Positions 7,637 to 16,929 are shown, numbered from the stretch's first letter. The stretch: DNA of 64,000 nucleotides from CAWKGV01 sp963849305 (GCA_963849305.1 CAWKGV010000023.1:124001-188000); one strand, 5' to 3'. Translations and numbers: made by a program. Notes: generated from the letters alone by a model not told the origin.

Positions 7637-8836
7637 TCAGCCGCTCGGCCTGGCGTACCGCTCCATGGCCGCTTCCACGCCGCCCTTGCCGTGCGGGATG
7701 GCATTGAGGCGCAGGCTCATTTCGATCGCCGTGAGCGCCCCGAGCACCATCGCCTCGTTCAGATCGCCCATGTGGCCGATACGGAACACCCGCCCGGTGA
7801 GCCGGCCCAATCCGCCCCCGAGCGAGACGTTGTATCGCTGCCGCGCCGTTCGCCGCATAGCATCGGCATCATGCCCGTCCGGCATCCATACCGCGGTAAC
7901 CGAGTCAGAGTAGCGACCCGGGTTGGTGCAGAACAACTGCGGCCCATTATTGCCGGCCCAGGACTGGACCGCTCGACGCACGCCTTCGGCGAGATAGGCG
8001 TGGCGAGCCACCACGTTCTCCATCCCCTCTTCTTCAAGAAGCCGCAGCGCTTCGCGCAATCCGTAGAACGCGTTCACCGGCACGGTGCCGACGAAGCTCC
8101 GGTGCGGGGTGCGGGTCAGCATGACCGACCAATCGAAGTAAAAGCGCGGCAGCCTGGCGTGCTGGTGCGCCTTCATGGCCTTGTCGGAAACGGCGGTGAA
8201 GCTGAGCCCGGTCGGGCACATCAAGCCCTTTTGGCTGCCACCCACCACCGCATCGAGACCCCACTCGTCCATCCGGAATTCCAGACTGGCGAGCGAGGAG
8301 ATGGTGTCCACCAGCAACAGCGCGGGGTGGCGCGCGCCGTCAATCGCCGCGCGAACCTCCGGCAACGGGACGAACATGCCGGTCGCGGTCTCGTTATGCA
8401 CCACGCAGACGGCTCGGATGAGGTGGTCGCGGTCGGCCGCGAGCGTCGCCTTCACTTGCGTGATCTCCACGCCGCGACGCCAGTCGGCCGCCACCGAGCG
8501 CACCTCGACCCCGAGCGCGGCGGCCATCTTCGTCCACTCTTCTGAGAAGTAGCCGGATTCCAGCACCAGGATCGTGTCACCCGGGGAGAGCAGGTTGGTC
8601 AGCGTCGCTTCCCAGGCGGCATGGCCCGAGCCTGTGTACATAAACAGGTGTTGGCGCGTGCCCAGCACGCGCTTCAGCCCAGCGACCGCTTCGTCATAGA
8701 CCGCGATGAAGTCGGGGTCGTGGAAATCCACAGTCGGCCGGTCGATGGCACGGAGCACCGAGTCCGGGATGTTGGTCGGGCCAGGATTGGCAAAGAATTG
8801 GCGGCCACGGAGGACTCTAGCGTCTGTCGCGCCCAC
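7637..8836 (-). CDS. Class V aminotransferase (serine/alanine-glyoxylate aminotransferase type)
   Basis: 399 aa from a GTG at 8836 with an AAAGGAG site at ideal spacing. The fold-type I PLP enzyme signature is complete: the GSGHAAWEA phosphate-binding segment (69-77), D177 in LLLVDTISSL and the Schiff-base lysine K203 in GGSQKGLM. FFANPGPTNIP at the start is typical of the SGAT/AGT branch, which moves the amino group of serine or alanine to glyoxylate. A role in glyoxylate or photorespiration-like C1 metabolism is likely. Substrate preference cannot be read from sequence. A 31-bp inverted repeat lies 68 bases upstream. Confidence 0.9.
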   Translation of the reverse strand: MGATDARVLRGRQFFANPGPTNIPDSVLRAIDRPTVDFHDPDFIAVYDEAVAGLKRVLGTRQHLFMYTGSGHAAWEATLTNLLSPGDTILVLESGYFSEEWTKMAAALGVEVRSVAADWRRGVEITQVKATLAADRDHLIRAVCVVHNETATGMFVPLPEVRAAIDGARHPALLLVDTISSLASLEFRMDEWGLDAVVGGSQKGLMCPTGLSFTAVSDKAMKAHQHARLPRFYFDWSVMLTRTPHRSFVGTVPVNAFYGLREALRLLEEEGMENVVARHAYLAEGVRRAVQSWAGNNGPQLFCTNPGRYSDSVTAVWMPDGHDADAMRRTARQRYNVSLGGGLGRLTGRVFRIGHMGDLNEAMVLGALTAIEMSLRLNAIPHGKGGVEAAMERYARPSG

Positions 8837-8903
8837 GAAAACGGCTCCTTTGGTTGCGGGTCACCGGTCACTTCTACCCAATTGTAAACAGGCCCATAGC
8901 AGT

Positions 8904-8934
8904 GATTTTGCGGACTTAAAAGATCCGCAAAATC
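8904..8934. promoter_or_regulatory. Perfect 11-bp inverted repeat (operator or hairpin)
   Basis: GATTTTGCGGA (8904-8914) is followed by a 9-base spacer and its exact complement TCCGCAAAATC (8924-8934). There is no T tract after either arm, so a terminator is unlikely. The position, 68 bases upstream of the aminotransferase start, suits a repressor or activator operator. The regulator is not identifiable. Confidence 0.5.
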
Positions 8935-9151
8935 GAAATACCGTCAGTCTTGCGGCAAAAGAGCACTCCGGGCTACGCCGGATTATCCGAGCACGCTATC
9001 TCTGATGACGAACCCCCCGGCCAAGCGATCCTGATATAGAAACCTGTCACGCCGATCTCGTTGAAATCGGCTTGGCGATCGGAGGCCCGTCAGCTCGCCG
9101 CATGGTGTGTTTGCGCCATGATATCGAAAAATCGAAGACTTCGGCATCAAG

Positions 9152-9167
9152 TGTGACTTGGATCACA
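9152..9167. promoter_or_regulatory. CRP/FNR-family binding site
   Basis: TGTGA-CTTGGA-TCACA matches the CRP consensus TGTGA-N6-TCACA at all ten defined positions. It lies 245 bases upstream of the serine hydrolase ATG, in an AT-rich intergenic region. Alphaproteobacterial CRP-superfamily regulators use related palindromes, so the exact regulator is an inference. Confidence 0.6.
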
Positions 9168-9411
9168 CAAACCGATGATTGTTCGTGCGAATGACCACCT
9201 CGGAAGAAAAGCTCACGTCTACAGCAAGCTCCCTTGCTCACGTCGGATCAGGTGTCGGCGGCCGCTTGTGCAAAATTGGCGATATGCGCGAGGCGTGAGG
9301 CTGGTTGGGAGAGGACGCGGGCAACTAACGGCTGTTCCTTGCTCTCGACCTCCGAACGTGTCCGCCTTGTTCCTCACGAAACGACATCCATCATCCTGGA
9401 AAGAGAATCCG

Positions 9412-11391
9412 ATGAATGAAACAGCAAAAACAGTCACCCTGCCCAGTGGCTTCGCCTTCAACCGTGCTGGCGCGGCTGCCCATGTCATGCGGCCCCCGAA
9501 CACGCACGGCGTCGTCAGTTCCCGCGGGCTGGAGGAAGGGACGGCGAAATTCGCCCCGCGCGGAAAGCCCGCCGGCGTCACGCTCTCCTTTAACACCGAT
9601 GGGTTCGTCGCCGCCCTGAACGCCGCGCTCGACAACAGCACGGTCGGCCATGTGATGGAGATCCGCCAGCACGGCCAGCCCATCGCGTCCGCCCAAGTCG
9701 GTTGGGCCAAGGAGCCCTCTGACGGATCGGAGTCCTGGGCTCAGACCGTCCGCATTCACATCGCGAGCTGCAGCAAGCTGATCACCGCGATCGCCATGAC
9801 GCGCTCGCTCGCCGAGCATAACCTGCCGGCCTCGACGAAGATCATCGAGTACCTACCGACGTACTGGGCCAAGGGTCCGAACATCGATCAGATCACCTTC
9901 GCTCAACTGATGACACACACATCCGGCTTCCGCGTCCCCGGCTCCGACATGTCGTACCCGACCATGAAGGCGCTAATCGCCACCGGGGTCACGACTGCCG
10001 ATCTCGGTGTGTATTCCTACCAGAACACGAACTTTGGCATCTGCCGCATCCTGCTGCCAGTCATGAACGGCACGATCCCGGCCAATACGACATTCCCTCC
10101 CGCCACGGAGGATCAGGACTGGGACTTCGCGACCGTCACGGCCTACGCGGCCTATGTCGCGCAAAACCTGTTCCAGCCCGCGGGTGTGTCCGGTCCCACG
10201 CTCACGCATCCTGACCCGGACGCCCTCGCCTACACCTTCCCGCCAAGCGCTGGCTGGAACTCTGGCGACCTCACCACCGAGTCCGGCGGCGCCGGCTGGC
10301 ATATGTCGGTGGATGACCTGCTGGACGTGATGGGTTGCTTCCGCCGCCAGGGCACGATCATGTCGCCCGCTGCCGCGCAGACCATGCTCGACGACGGCTT
10401 CGGCATCGACCTCATCGAACCGACGAACCTTGGCACGCTCTACAACAAGAACGGCCTCTGGGAATCCGGCGCCGGTCAGACGGAGCAGAGCCTCGCCTAC
10501 TTCCTGCCGCGCGACATGGAGTTGGTCGTGCTCGCCAACTCCCCGATCGGCAACCCGGGCCAGTTCTTCCGCGACGTCGTCACCAACATCTACCTCGACA
10601 ACATCGCGCCAGAGATTCCGGTTGGCGGCTGGATCGCCCGTCACGGCCTCACCTCGGAGCAATACCAGGAAGCCTTCAACGACTATGTCGGCAATCACGG
10701 CATGCAATTGATGGATGTTAGCGGCTACGGCTCCGCGGCGCCTCTCTACGCGGCGCTCTGGGTCAAAACCGCCGCCCCGCCCGCCTGGCAGGCCCGCCAC
10801 GGCCTTACCGCCGCGGATTACCAAACCACCTTCAACCAGCTCACCGCTCAGGGCTACCACCCTGTGCTCGTGAACGGTTACGCCACCGCCGCTGGCCCAC
10901 GGTTTGCCTGCATCTTCAGTCAAGGCGCGACCGACCCCTGGGTGGCCCGCCACGGCCTCACCGCAGCGCAGTATCAGACCGCCTTCAACCAGTTCGCGGC
11001 GGAGGGTTACATGCTCGACTGGGTCAGCGGCTATTACGACGGGAGCCAGGACCTCTACGCGGCCATCTGGAGTAAGCCGCAAAGCGCCCCCGCCTGGCAG
11101 GCCCGCCATGGCCTGACCGCCGCCGAATACCAGACCTTCTTCAACACCGTGACCGCCCAGGGCTTTAAGCCGGTTGTGGTCTGCGGCTACGGCGACGGCA
11201 CGCAGGATCGCTATGCCGCCATCTTCCGCCAGCTCCCCGGCGTTCCGGCCTGGCAGGCCCGTCACGGGCTGCCTCCTGCGCAGTACCAGGCGACGTTCGA
11301 CCAACTCGTCGCCCAGAGCTACCGGCTGGAGTTGGTCAGCGGCTACAGCGTCGCGGGACAGGACCGCATTGCCGCCATCTGGACGAAATAG
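9412..11391 (+). CDS. Beta-lactamase-fold serine hydrolase with five C-terminal BTRD1 repeats
   Basis: 659 aa from the ATG at 9412 (GGAAAGAG upstream). Residues about 60-395 form a class C beta-lactamase/DD-peptidase-like domain: the nucleophile motif S119-C-S-K122, tyrosine motif Y203-Q-N205, and LMTHTSGF typical of serine hydrolases of this clan. Residues 404-659 are five tandem units of 51-52 aa, each opening W-x-ARHGL (W407, W459, W510, W562, W614) and closing with GYxxxxxxxYAAIW-like ends. These match the bacterial tandem repeat domain 1 (polyglycine-hydrolase-like repeats). No signal peptide is evident at this start. Probable target is a peptide, ester or cell-wall-type amide; the repeats may bind a surface or polymer. 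Confidence 0.88.
   Translation: MNETAKTVTLPSGFAFNRAGAAAHVMRPPNTHGVVSSRGLEEGTAKFAPRGKPAGVTLSFNTDGFVAALNAALDNSTVGHVMEIRQHGQPIASAQVGWAKEPSDGSESWAQTVRIHIASCSKLITAIAMTRSLAEHNLPASTKIIEYLPTYWAKGPNIDQITFAQLMTHTSGFRVPGSDMSYPTMKALIATGVTTADLGVYSYQNTNFGICRILLPVMNGTIPANTTFPPATEDQDWDFATVTAYAAYVAQNLFQPAGVSGPTLTHPDPDALAYTFPPSAGWNSGDLTTESGGAGWHMSVDDLLDVMGCFRRQGTIMSPAAAQTMLDDGFGIDLIEPTNLGTLYNKNGLWESGAGQTEQSLAYFLPRDMELVVLANSPIGNPGQFFRDVVTNIYLDNIAPEIPVGGWIARHGLTSEQYQEAFNDYVGNHGMQLMDVSGYGSAAPLYAALWVKTAAPPAWQARHGLTAADYQTTFNQLTAQGYHPVLVNGYATAAGPRFACIFSQGATDPWVARHGLTAAQYQTAFNQFAAEGYMLDWVSGYYDGSQDLYAAIWSKPQSAPAWQARHGLTAAEYQTFFNTVTAQGFKPVVVCGYGDGTQDRYAAIFRQLPGVPAWQARHGLPPAQYQATFDQLVAQSYRLELVSGYSVAGQDRIAAIWTK
10618..11388 (+). 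repeat. Five in-frame ~155-bp tandem units encoding BTRD1 repeats
   Basis: Codons for W-x-ARHGL recur at 10630, 10786, 10939, 11095 and 11251, that is every 153-156 bases, always in frame. The most alike units (2, 4 and 5) share the DNA string around GCCTGGCAGGCCCGCCA. Conservation at DNA level implies fairly recent unit duplication or conversion within the gene. Confidence 0.85.
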
Positions 11392-11750
11392 GAGTGAAAT
11401 GGTCCAGACTGGGGTATTCAGGCGGCGCGCCGATACCGACGACGGAGCAAGCGCCCGCCGACGGCATGGCGCCCCCTTTGAACCACAGATCTGGGCGTCC
11501 TCTCACGCGAGAGTCTCTGGCGGCACGAAATCCTGCCACATTCCGCAAGAGCACGAAAAAACCCCATCGTCCGACTAGGACCTTAACCTAAAAGCAAGTG
11601 ATCTTGAGCGGCAAAGAGCATCGACTGACAACGACCAGCCGATTCCGGATCTGGCGGTTCGTTGAGCGAACTATGCTCAGATTTACGAGGTATCTCTGCC
11701 TATAGCGTGATCGCTCGTCATCCGTCATCATGCAAGTGAGGAGGAGGTGG
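11392..11750. other. Intergenic stretch, nothing recognised
   Basis: About 360 bases between the serine hydrolase stop and the DyP remnant. A small CTCTCACGCGAGAG palindrome lies at 11500-11513. The rest is AT-richer than the coding DNA and has no frame with family resemblance. The hydrolase terminator may be here but no stem with a T tract is clear. Confidence 0.35.
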
Positions 11751-12068
11751 GTGCCATCTGTTATTCCGCAGCCGGTCGTTGCGCAGCTCACGCGCGCCAC
11801 CGTCTTTCTTGCCGTGACCGTGAACCCCGAGCCGGAACATCGCGCCGCCGTGCGGGCTCTTTGCGGAGACCTCGCCGCCCTTCTGCGTGCAGTGGGCTTT
11901 CGCGACCTCGAAGGCCGACTGTCATGTGTGATGGCGTTTGGCTCGGATCCCTGGGACCAACTTTTTGGGCCGCTGCGGCCAAAAGAATTGCATCCGTTCC
12001 GCGAGGGATACCGTGGATTCCCCATTCAGTTCCGCAAGCCCGCCCCTAAGAGCGTGACGGAAGTCTGA
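11751..12068 (+). pseudogene. DyP-type peroxidase, N-terminal fragment
   Basis: About 105 codons from a GTG at 11751 behind a strong GAGGAGGAGG site (an ATG at 11730 is also in frame). The translated core ATVFLAVTVNPEPEHRAAV, LCGDLAALLRAVGFRD and SDPWDQLFG...KELHPF is the N-terminal half-domain of dye-decolorising peroxidases. After the HPFREGYRGF region the frame ends, so the GxxDG motif, proximal histidine and haem pocket of a ~300-aa DyP are all missing. It cannot be an active peroxidase. It ends 76 bases from a convergent, frameshifted catalase-peroxidase gene, so two haem peroxidases are damaged side by side. Confidence 0.72.
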
Positions 12069-12103
12069 CGGAAGTTGTGGTGCCGCGACGGCTTGGCGTC
12101 AGG

Positions 12104-12137
12104 GGCGGCGTTTCAACTCGTTTTGAAACGCCGCCCT
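12104..12137. terminator. Strong hairpin between convergent genes
   Basis: A perfect 14-bp stem, GGGCGGCGTTTCAA against TTGAAACGCCGCCC, with a 6-base loop, lies seven bases past the katG stop and 36 bases past the DyP fragment stop. No clear U tract follows on either strand, so termination efficiency is uncertain. The position between convergent genes fits a bidirectional terminator. Confidence 0.6.
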
Positions 12138-12144
12138 GATTTCC

Positions 12145-14338
12145 TCAGGCGAGATCAAAACGATCGAGGTCCATCACCTTAGACCACGCCGCCCCGAAGT
12201 CCCTTACAAACTTCTCCTGCGAGTCCGCGCAGGCATAGACTTCCGCAAAGGCGCGCAGCTGCGAATGCGAACCGAAGATCAGGTCGACACGTGTGCCGGT
12301 CCACTTGAGCTCATTCGTCTTCCAGTCGCGCCCCTCGTACACGCCTTCGCTGTCGGCAGAAGGCTGCCACTTCGTAGCCATGGTGAGCAGGTTGACAAAG
12401 AAGTCGTTGGTCAGCGTCTCCGGCCTCTTGGTGAAAACGCCGTGGTTGGACCCACCGGCGTTGGCGCCGAGGACGCGCAGGCCGCCGACGAGAACCGTCA
12501 GCTCGGGCGCCGTCAGGGTCAGCAATTCCGCCCGATCCACCAATGCCTCCTCGGGCATCATGAGCTGCTTGCCGCGGAGATAATTGCGGAATCCGTCAGC
12601 GGTCGGTTCGAGTGGTCCGAAGGACTCGACGTCGGTTTGCTCCTGCGACGCGTCCATGCGCCCCGGCGTGAAGGGAACCTTCACGTCGTGCCCGGCTGCC
12701 TTCGCGGCCTTCTCGATCGCGGCGTTGCCGCCGAGTACGATTAGGTCAGCGAGCGAAACCTTCTTGCCGCCACTGGCCGAGCCGTTGAACTCCTTTTGGA
12801 TCGCCTCGAGCGTTTGCAGTACCTTCGCGAGATAAGCCGGCTGGTTGATCTCCCAGTTTTTCTGCGGCGCGAGGCGAATGCGGGCGCCGTTGGCTCCGCC
12901 ACGCTTGTCGGAGCCGCGGAACGTCGACGCCGACGCCCAGGCCGTCGAAACCAGCTGGGAAACCGACAGGCCAGACGCGAGGATTTTTGCCTTCAGAGCA
13001 GCGATGTCCTGCTCATCGATCAGCGGATGATCCACGGCGGGGATCGGGTCCTGCCAGATCAGGCTCTCCTTCGGAACGAGCGGGCCGAGATAACGGATGA
13101 TCGGGCCCATATCGCGATGCGTCAGTTTGAACCACGCCCGGGCGAACGCGTCGGCGAACTGATCAGGATTCTCGTAGAAGCGGCGCGAAACCTTCTCGTA
13201 GGCCGGGTCCATCCGCAGCGAGAGATCTGTGACCAGCATGGTCGGCACACGCCGCTTCGACGGATCGAACGGGTCCGGCACCGTGGCAGGCGCGTCCTTG
13301 GCCTTAAACTGCCAGACACCGGCGGGGCTTTTCGTCAGCTCCCATTCGTATTTGAACAGGTTCTCGAAGTAGTAGTTGCTCCACTTCGTTGGCGTCTGCG
13401 ACCAGATGACCTCCGGCCCGCCGCCGATGGCGTCTGCCCCGACGCCCGTGCCAAACTTGCTCTTCCAGCCGAGGCCCTGATCCTCGATGTCCGCGGCTTC
13501 TGGCGCCTGACCGACTAATGACGGATCGCCGGCGCCATGGGTTTTGCCAAAGGTGTGGCCGCCCGCAATCAGCGCCACGGTCTCCTCGTCGTTCATCGCC
13601 ATGCGGTAGAACGTTTCGCGGATGTCTTTGGCTGCCGCGACCGGATCCGGCTTGCCGTTCGGCCCTTCCGGATTGACATAGATCAGGCCCATTTGCACGG
13701 CCGCGAGCGGATTTTGCAGCTCGCGTTCGCCGCTGTAGCGTTCGTCCCCCAGCCACGTCCCCTCGGGACCCCAGTAGAGCTCTTCGGGCTCCCAAACGTC
13801 AGCGCGCCCGCCGCCGTAACCGAAAGTTTTGAAGTCCATTGAACTCGAGGGCGACGTTGCCGGCCAGGACTATCAGGTCGGCCCAGGAGATTTTCCGGCC
13901 GTATTTCTGCTTGATCGGCCACAGCAGCCGGCGTGCCTTGTCGAGGATCACGTTGTCCGGCCAGCTATTCAGCGGCGCGAAGCGCTGCTGGCCGGAGCCG
14001 GCGCCGCCGCGGCCGTCGGCGGTGCGGTAGGTGCCTGCGGAGTGCCATGCCATCCGAATCATCAGACCGCCGTAGTGTCCGAAATCGGCCGGCCACCAAT
14101 CCTGCGAATCCGTCATCAAGGCACGGAGGTCCTTGATCACGGCATCGAGGTCGAGGCTCTTAAATTCCTTGACATAGTCGAATGCCTCGCCCATCGGGTC
14201 GGACAGCGGCGAGTGCTGGTGAAGAACCGCAATGTTCAGCTGGTTCGGCCACCAGTCGCGATTCATCCGGGCCGAACGCGGCGTGTGTCCCGCGACCGGG
14301 CACTTGCCCGCGCCCTTTTCGTCAGTCATTGCGTCCAT
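12145..14338 (-). pseudogene. katG: Catalase-peroxidase KatG, split by a one-base frameshift
   Basis: The product is complete across two frames. Residues 1-~165 (start ATG 14338) carry the distal haem residues R95, W98 and H99 in RMAWHSAGTYR. The second frame carries LIYVNPEG (the adduct Tyr), ETFYRMAMNDEE (the adduct Met), the proximal His in GGHTFGKTHG and the full C-terminal domain to 12145. The frames meet at NVALE / MDFKTFGYGGGR. Removing one A from the AA at 13842-13843 restores the conserved reading. KatG detoxifies hydrogen peroxide in the cytoplasm. Everything except the single indel looks functional, so this is either a sequence error or a very recent mutation. No oxyR lies beside it. 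Confidence 0.88.
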
Positions 14339-14453
14339 GTTCTCCCTCCGATCGCGTTCGGCTCTTTCCTCAGCCCTTATACAGTAACCCTCAATCCTTG
14401 AAAATCGACCCAGCTCCGTGGGCGGCGACGCCGGCCTTCCTATCCGGTGTCCA

Positions 14454-14840
14454 TCATTCCCACTCGTAGTCAGTACGGGTATTCTTGTTGCCGGTCAGGA
14501 AATCGGCACCGTAGCCTTCGCACTCGTCGATACCGGTCCAGAATTTGAGGTCCTCATACAGGCGCTCAGAGCCGCGGGGGTGCTGCTCGTTGCAAGGCCA
14601 GCGGACCGCGCTGATTTGCAGGATCAATTCATAGGTCATGCCAGAGTAGTCGCACGGCCGGCCTTGTGACACCCTGCGCCATTCTTCGAACGCATCCTTG
14701 GGCTCCTTGAACGGGGTCAGCGGCGCGCCATCCCGATCCTTGAACCCCAGTCGACTGGCGACCTCCACGAAGATGTCGAAATCGCTCCGCGCTTCTCCTG
14801 GTGGATCGACTGCCTTCAGCAGGAGATTGACGCTACAATG
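14454..14840 (-). pseudogene. Molybdopterin oxidoreductase fragment (assimilatory nitrate reductase-like)
   Basis: A stretch of about 125 residues (VNLLLKAVDPPGEARSDFD, VEVASRLGF, DAFEEWRRVSQGRPCDYSGM, ICEL-like helices, DFLTGNKNTRTDYE) resembles the interior of large molybdopterin-dependent oxidoreductases of the NasA/NarB type. These enzymes are 700-900 aa; here both ends are missing. Upstream sequence in the same frame has no resemblance. It is a relic that cannot fold as an enzyme. It lies next to the remains of another molybdoenzyme. Confidence 0.6.
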
Positions 14841-15230
14841 GGGTCCGGTCCGTTGATTGAGACGCACCCTCTGGGAACATCCCGGCGCGAGTATCTTCCT
14901 TGGATCTCGACGGCGCACTGCGCGTGAGCGCTGAAGGTCACGCAGACGCCATGCGGAGCCGAGGTGGACCAATCGCCTTTCGAACGGATTGACGGCAGGC
15001 GCGCGTGAGTCGCCCGGCCCCCGGACCAGCCAATCGCGGTGCGCTGGGGCTGCACGGCCCTGTGCATATCCTGGGACCGGAGGAGCTCAAACTTCGCCGT
15101 GCACAAAATTGCTGACTTTCCGTCTGGTGGCAACCGATGCGGCGCCGCACGCATTCCTCGCCGTGAGGGGCGGCCCTTCGAACGCGAAGCCGCCTCACTC
15201 TCTTGAGACCTGGCGAGGGGAAAGCGGATC

Positions 15231-15562
15231 ATGAGCCAAGTCGCATCGGGCCGTGCGCGAACGTTATCCGTTTTTGGCCCAAGCCATTTGTTCGGAGCGT
15301 CTAGCCAAATTCGCAATATGGCGACGGTCGCCGGCAATCTCATGCAGCGAACACGTTGCATATATTTTATGATTTGGCGCGCTGTAACAAGCGCAAGCCA
15401 GGTTCGGGATGCGATGCGATCGAGGGATTTGTGGAGAGTTTCAGGCGGGCGGCCGAAGCCGAACTCGCTCCGACGAAGGGGCTCGTTCACAACGGCTTCA
15501 AGGTCGAGCTGGTAAAACGCACGATCGCTGGCGTGTTGAGCGAGCTAGCCGAACGGTTCTGA
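15231..15562 (+). pseudogene. YagS/PaoB-like FAD-binding subunit of a xanthine-dehydrogenase-type enzyme, remnant
   Basis: Two frames together show pieces of the FAD subunit. First comes SQIRNMATVAGNLMQRTRC, the FAD pyrophosphate loop. A one-base shift near 15355 then gives FYDLARCNKRKPGSGCDAI. That joins directly to FVESFRRAAEAELAP and FKVELVKRTIAGVLSEL, which belong to the C-terminus, so the centre of the ~320-aa protein is deleted. The N-terminus is also missing. It precedes the matching large-subunit remnant in the normal yagS-yagR order. Confidence 0.7.
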
Positions 15563-15575
15563 CGCGGAGGGTGTG

Positions 15576-16010
15576 ATGGCCCTGTTGCAAAAGATCATGG
15601 AAACGGTCGTCCAGTTCGTGCCCGACAAGAAGCCGGACCCGCTCATGCGTAAGCACGGTTATATATCGGCAAAGCCCTGAGCCGTGTCGACGGGCCATTG
15701 AAGGTCAAAGGCGAAGCGCGCTTCACGGCCGAATACAAGATCGAGGATCTGGCCCATGCCGCGCTCGTCTACAGCACGATCGCCAAAGAAAAGGCCACCA
15801 AAATCGACGCTTCCGAAGCGGAGAAGATGCCGGGCTTCATCGCGATCATCACGCATGAGAACGCGCCGAAGATGAAGCAACCAACGCTCTTAAATGTGGC
15901 CGATCTCGGTCAAGGCGTCGGAGGAAGTGATTTGCCGATCCTCCAGGACGACAAAGTGCATTATGACGGAGAGCCCGTGGCGGTTGTTCCGATAAAGTGT
16001 CATTTCAATA
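15576..16010 (+). pseudogene. YagR/PaoC-like molybdopterin subunit, N-terminal remnant (cut by IS66)
   Basis: The frame opens at 15576 with MALLQKIMETVVQFVPDKKPDPLMRKHGYI, shifts near 15665, and continues as the XDH large-subunit start: GEARFTAEYKIEDLAHAALVYSTIA, PGFIAIITHENAPK, DKVHYDGEPVAVV. After VAVV the protein similarity stops, and ten codons later the IS66 element begins at 16011. The C-terminal part resumes beyond the element at 18546. The full enzyme would be a periplasmic or cytoplasmic aldehyde oxidoreductase of the PaoABC type. Confidence 0.75.
16003..16010. repeat. IS66 target-site duplication, left copy
   Basis: TTTCAATA immediately left of the element is repeated at 18546-18553 immediately right of it. 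Eight bases is the usual duplication length for IS66-family insertions. Confidence 0.9.
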
Positions 16011-16107
16011 GTAAGCGTTTGGTGTGACCCGTCTGGCGGCGTGCGGCGCGGTCAGAGATGTTGCTGCTTCGGGAGCCTCCTTCTGGAGTGTTCCAGAAGG
16101 AGGCTGA

Positions 16108-16518
16108 ATGACCGAGGCGGAGATCGTCACGCGCCGGCGGAAGTGGACGGGGGAAGAGAAGGCGGCTCTGCTCGCTGAGGTGGAGGCGGAAGGTGGCCGC
16201 GTTGCGATGGTCGCGCGGCGTCATGGGCTATCGGAGAGCCTGCTCTACAACTGGCGATCGGTGGCGAAGGCGGCCATGCCGCCGCACAGGGCGGAGCCGA
16301 TGGAGTTCAGGCCGATTGGCGTGATCGGTCGGACAAATGAAGCGCCGCCGGCACTGCTGGTGGCACCTGAGCCGCGGTTGCCGACAGGCGAGCAGCGGGA
16401 AGAACGCACCAGCAAGATCGAGATCGCGCTTCCCAATGGCGTGCGGGTGAAGGTCGGTGCATCCGTCAGTGAGAAGGCTCTGTCGCGGGTATTACGTGCC
16501 GTGAAGGGCGCGGTGTGA
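16108..16518 (+). CDS. tnpA: IS66 accessory protein TnpA
   Basis: 136 aa, first gene of the IS66 element. The N-terminal KWTGEEKAALLAEVEAEGGRVAMVARRHGLSESLLYNWR is the helix-turn-helix of IS66 TnpA/transposase-8-like proteins and should bind the element ends. The C-terminal IEIALPNGVRVKVGASVSEKALSRVLRAV is the usual TnpA tail. It overlaps tnpB by four bases (GTGA), pointing to translational coupling. Confidence 0.9.
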   Translation: MTEAEIVTRRRKWTGEEKAALLAEVEAEGGRVAMVARRHGLSESLLYNWRSVAKAAMPPHRAEPMEFRPIGVIGRTNEAPPALLVAPEPRLPTGEQREERTSKIEIALPNGVRVKVGASVSEKALSRVLRAVKGAV

Positions 16519-16868
16519 TCAGCCTCGCACCTGGCACCAAGGTATTCCTCGCCTGCCGTCCGGTTGATCTGCGCAACGGGTTCGATGGCCTGGCAGCCAA
16601 GGCACAGCAGATCATCGGCGCCGACCCGTTCAGTGGTCACCTGTTCCTGTACCGCGGCAAGCGCGGTGACTATTTGAAGGCGCTGTACTGGGACGGCAGC
16701 GGTCTGTGCCTGTTCGCCAAGCGGTTGGAGAAGGGCCGCTTCGTATGGCCGCCGATTGTTGATGGCGCGATGACGCTGACGCCGGCGCAATTGGCGCTGC
16801 TGATCGAGGCGATGGACTGGCGCAGAACGGTAGCATCGCCGTTGCCGGCGCGGCCAGTGCTGGTCTGA
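16515..16868 (+). CDS. tnpB: IS66 accessory protein TnpB (Orf2)
   Basis: 117 aa from a GTG overlapping tnpA. The family hallmark ISLAPGTKVFLACRPVDLRNGFDGLAA is followed by FLYRGKRGDYLKALYWDGSGLCLFAKRLEKGRF, as in all IS66 Orf2 proteins. It is required together with TnpA for efficient IS66 transposition, though its biochemistry is not settled. Length is standard, and no damage is seen. Confidence 0.93.
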   Translation: MISLAPGTKVFLACRPVDLRNGFDGLAAKAQQIIGADPFSGHLFLYRGKRGDYLKALYWDGSGLCLFAKRLEKGRFVWPPIVDGAMTLTPAQLALLIEAMDWRRTVASPLPARPVLV

Positions 16869-16929
16869 CAAGGCAGCGATTCATTGTTGATGATGGTCGG
16901 CGAATTGCCGCACCTGCCAAGGCTATCTT

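Larger units (their letters stand above)
8837..9411. other. Long divergent intergenic region with palindromes
   Basis: 575 bases separate the leftward aminotransferase from the rightward hydrolase. It is clearly AT-richer than its surroundings and holds three symmetric elements: the 31-bp inverted repeat at 8904-8934, a small GCCGAT...ATCGGC hairpin at 9051-9071, and the CRP/FNR-type site at 9152-9167. Open frames across it are short and have no family resemblance. It reads as a regulatory region. Confidence 0.6.

Noticed and set aside
9973..11304. A 443-codon leftward frame opposite the BTRD1 repeats
   Set aside because: Its repeated text is only the complement of the tandem repeats in the real gene.
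12104..12137. Possible regulatory palindrome
   Set aside because: A long, tight hairpin between two convergent gene ends is better read as a terminator, though it lacks a clear T tract.
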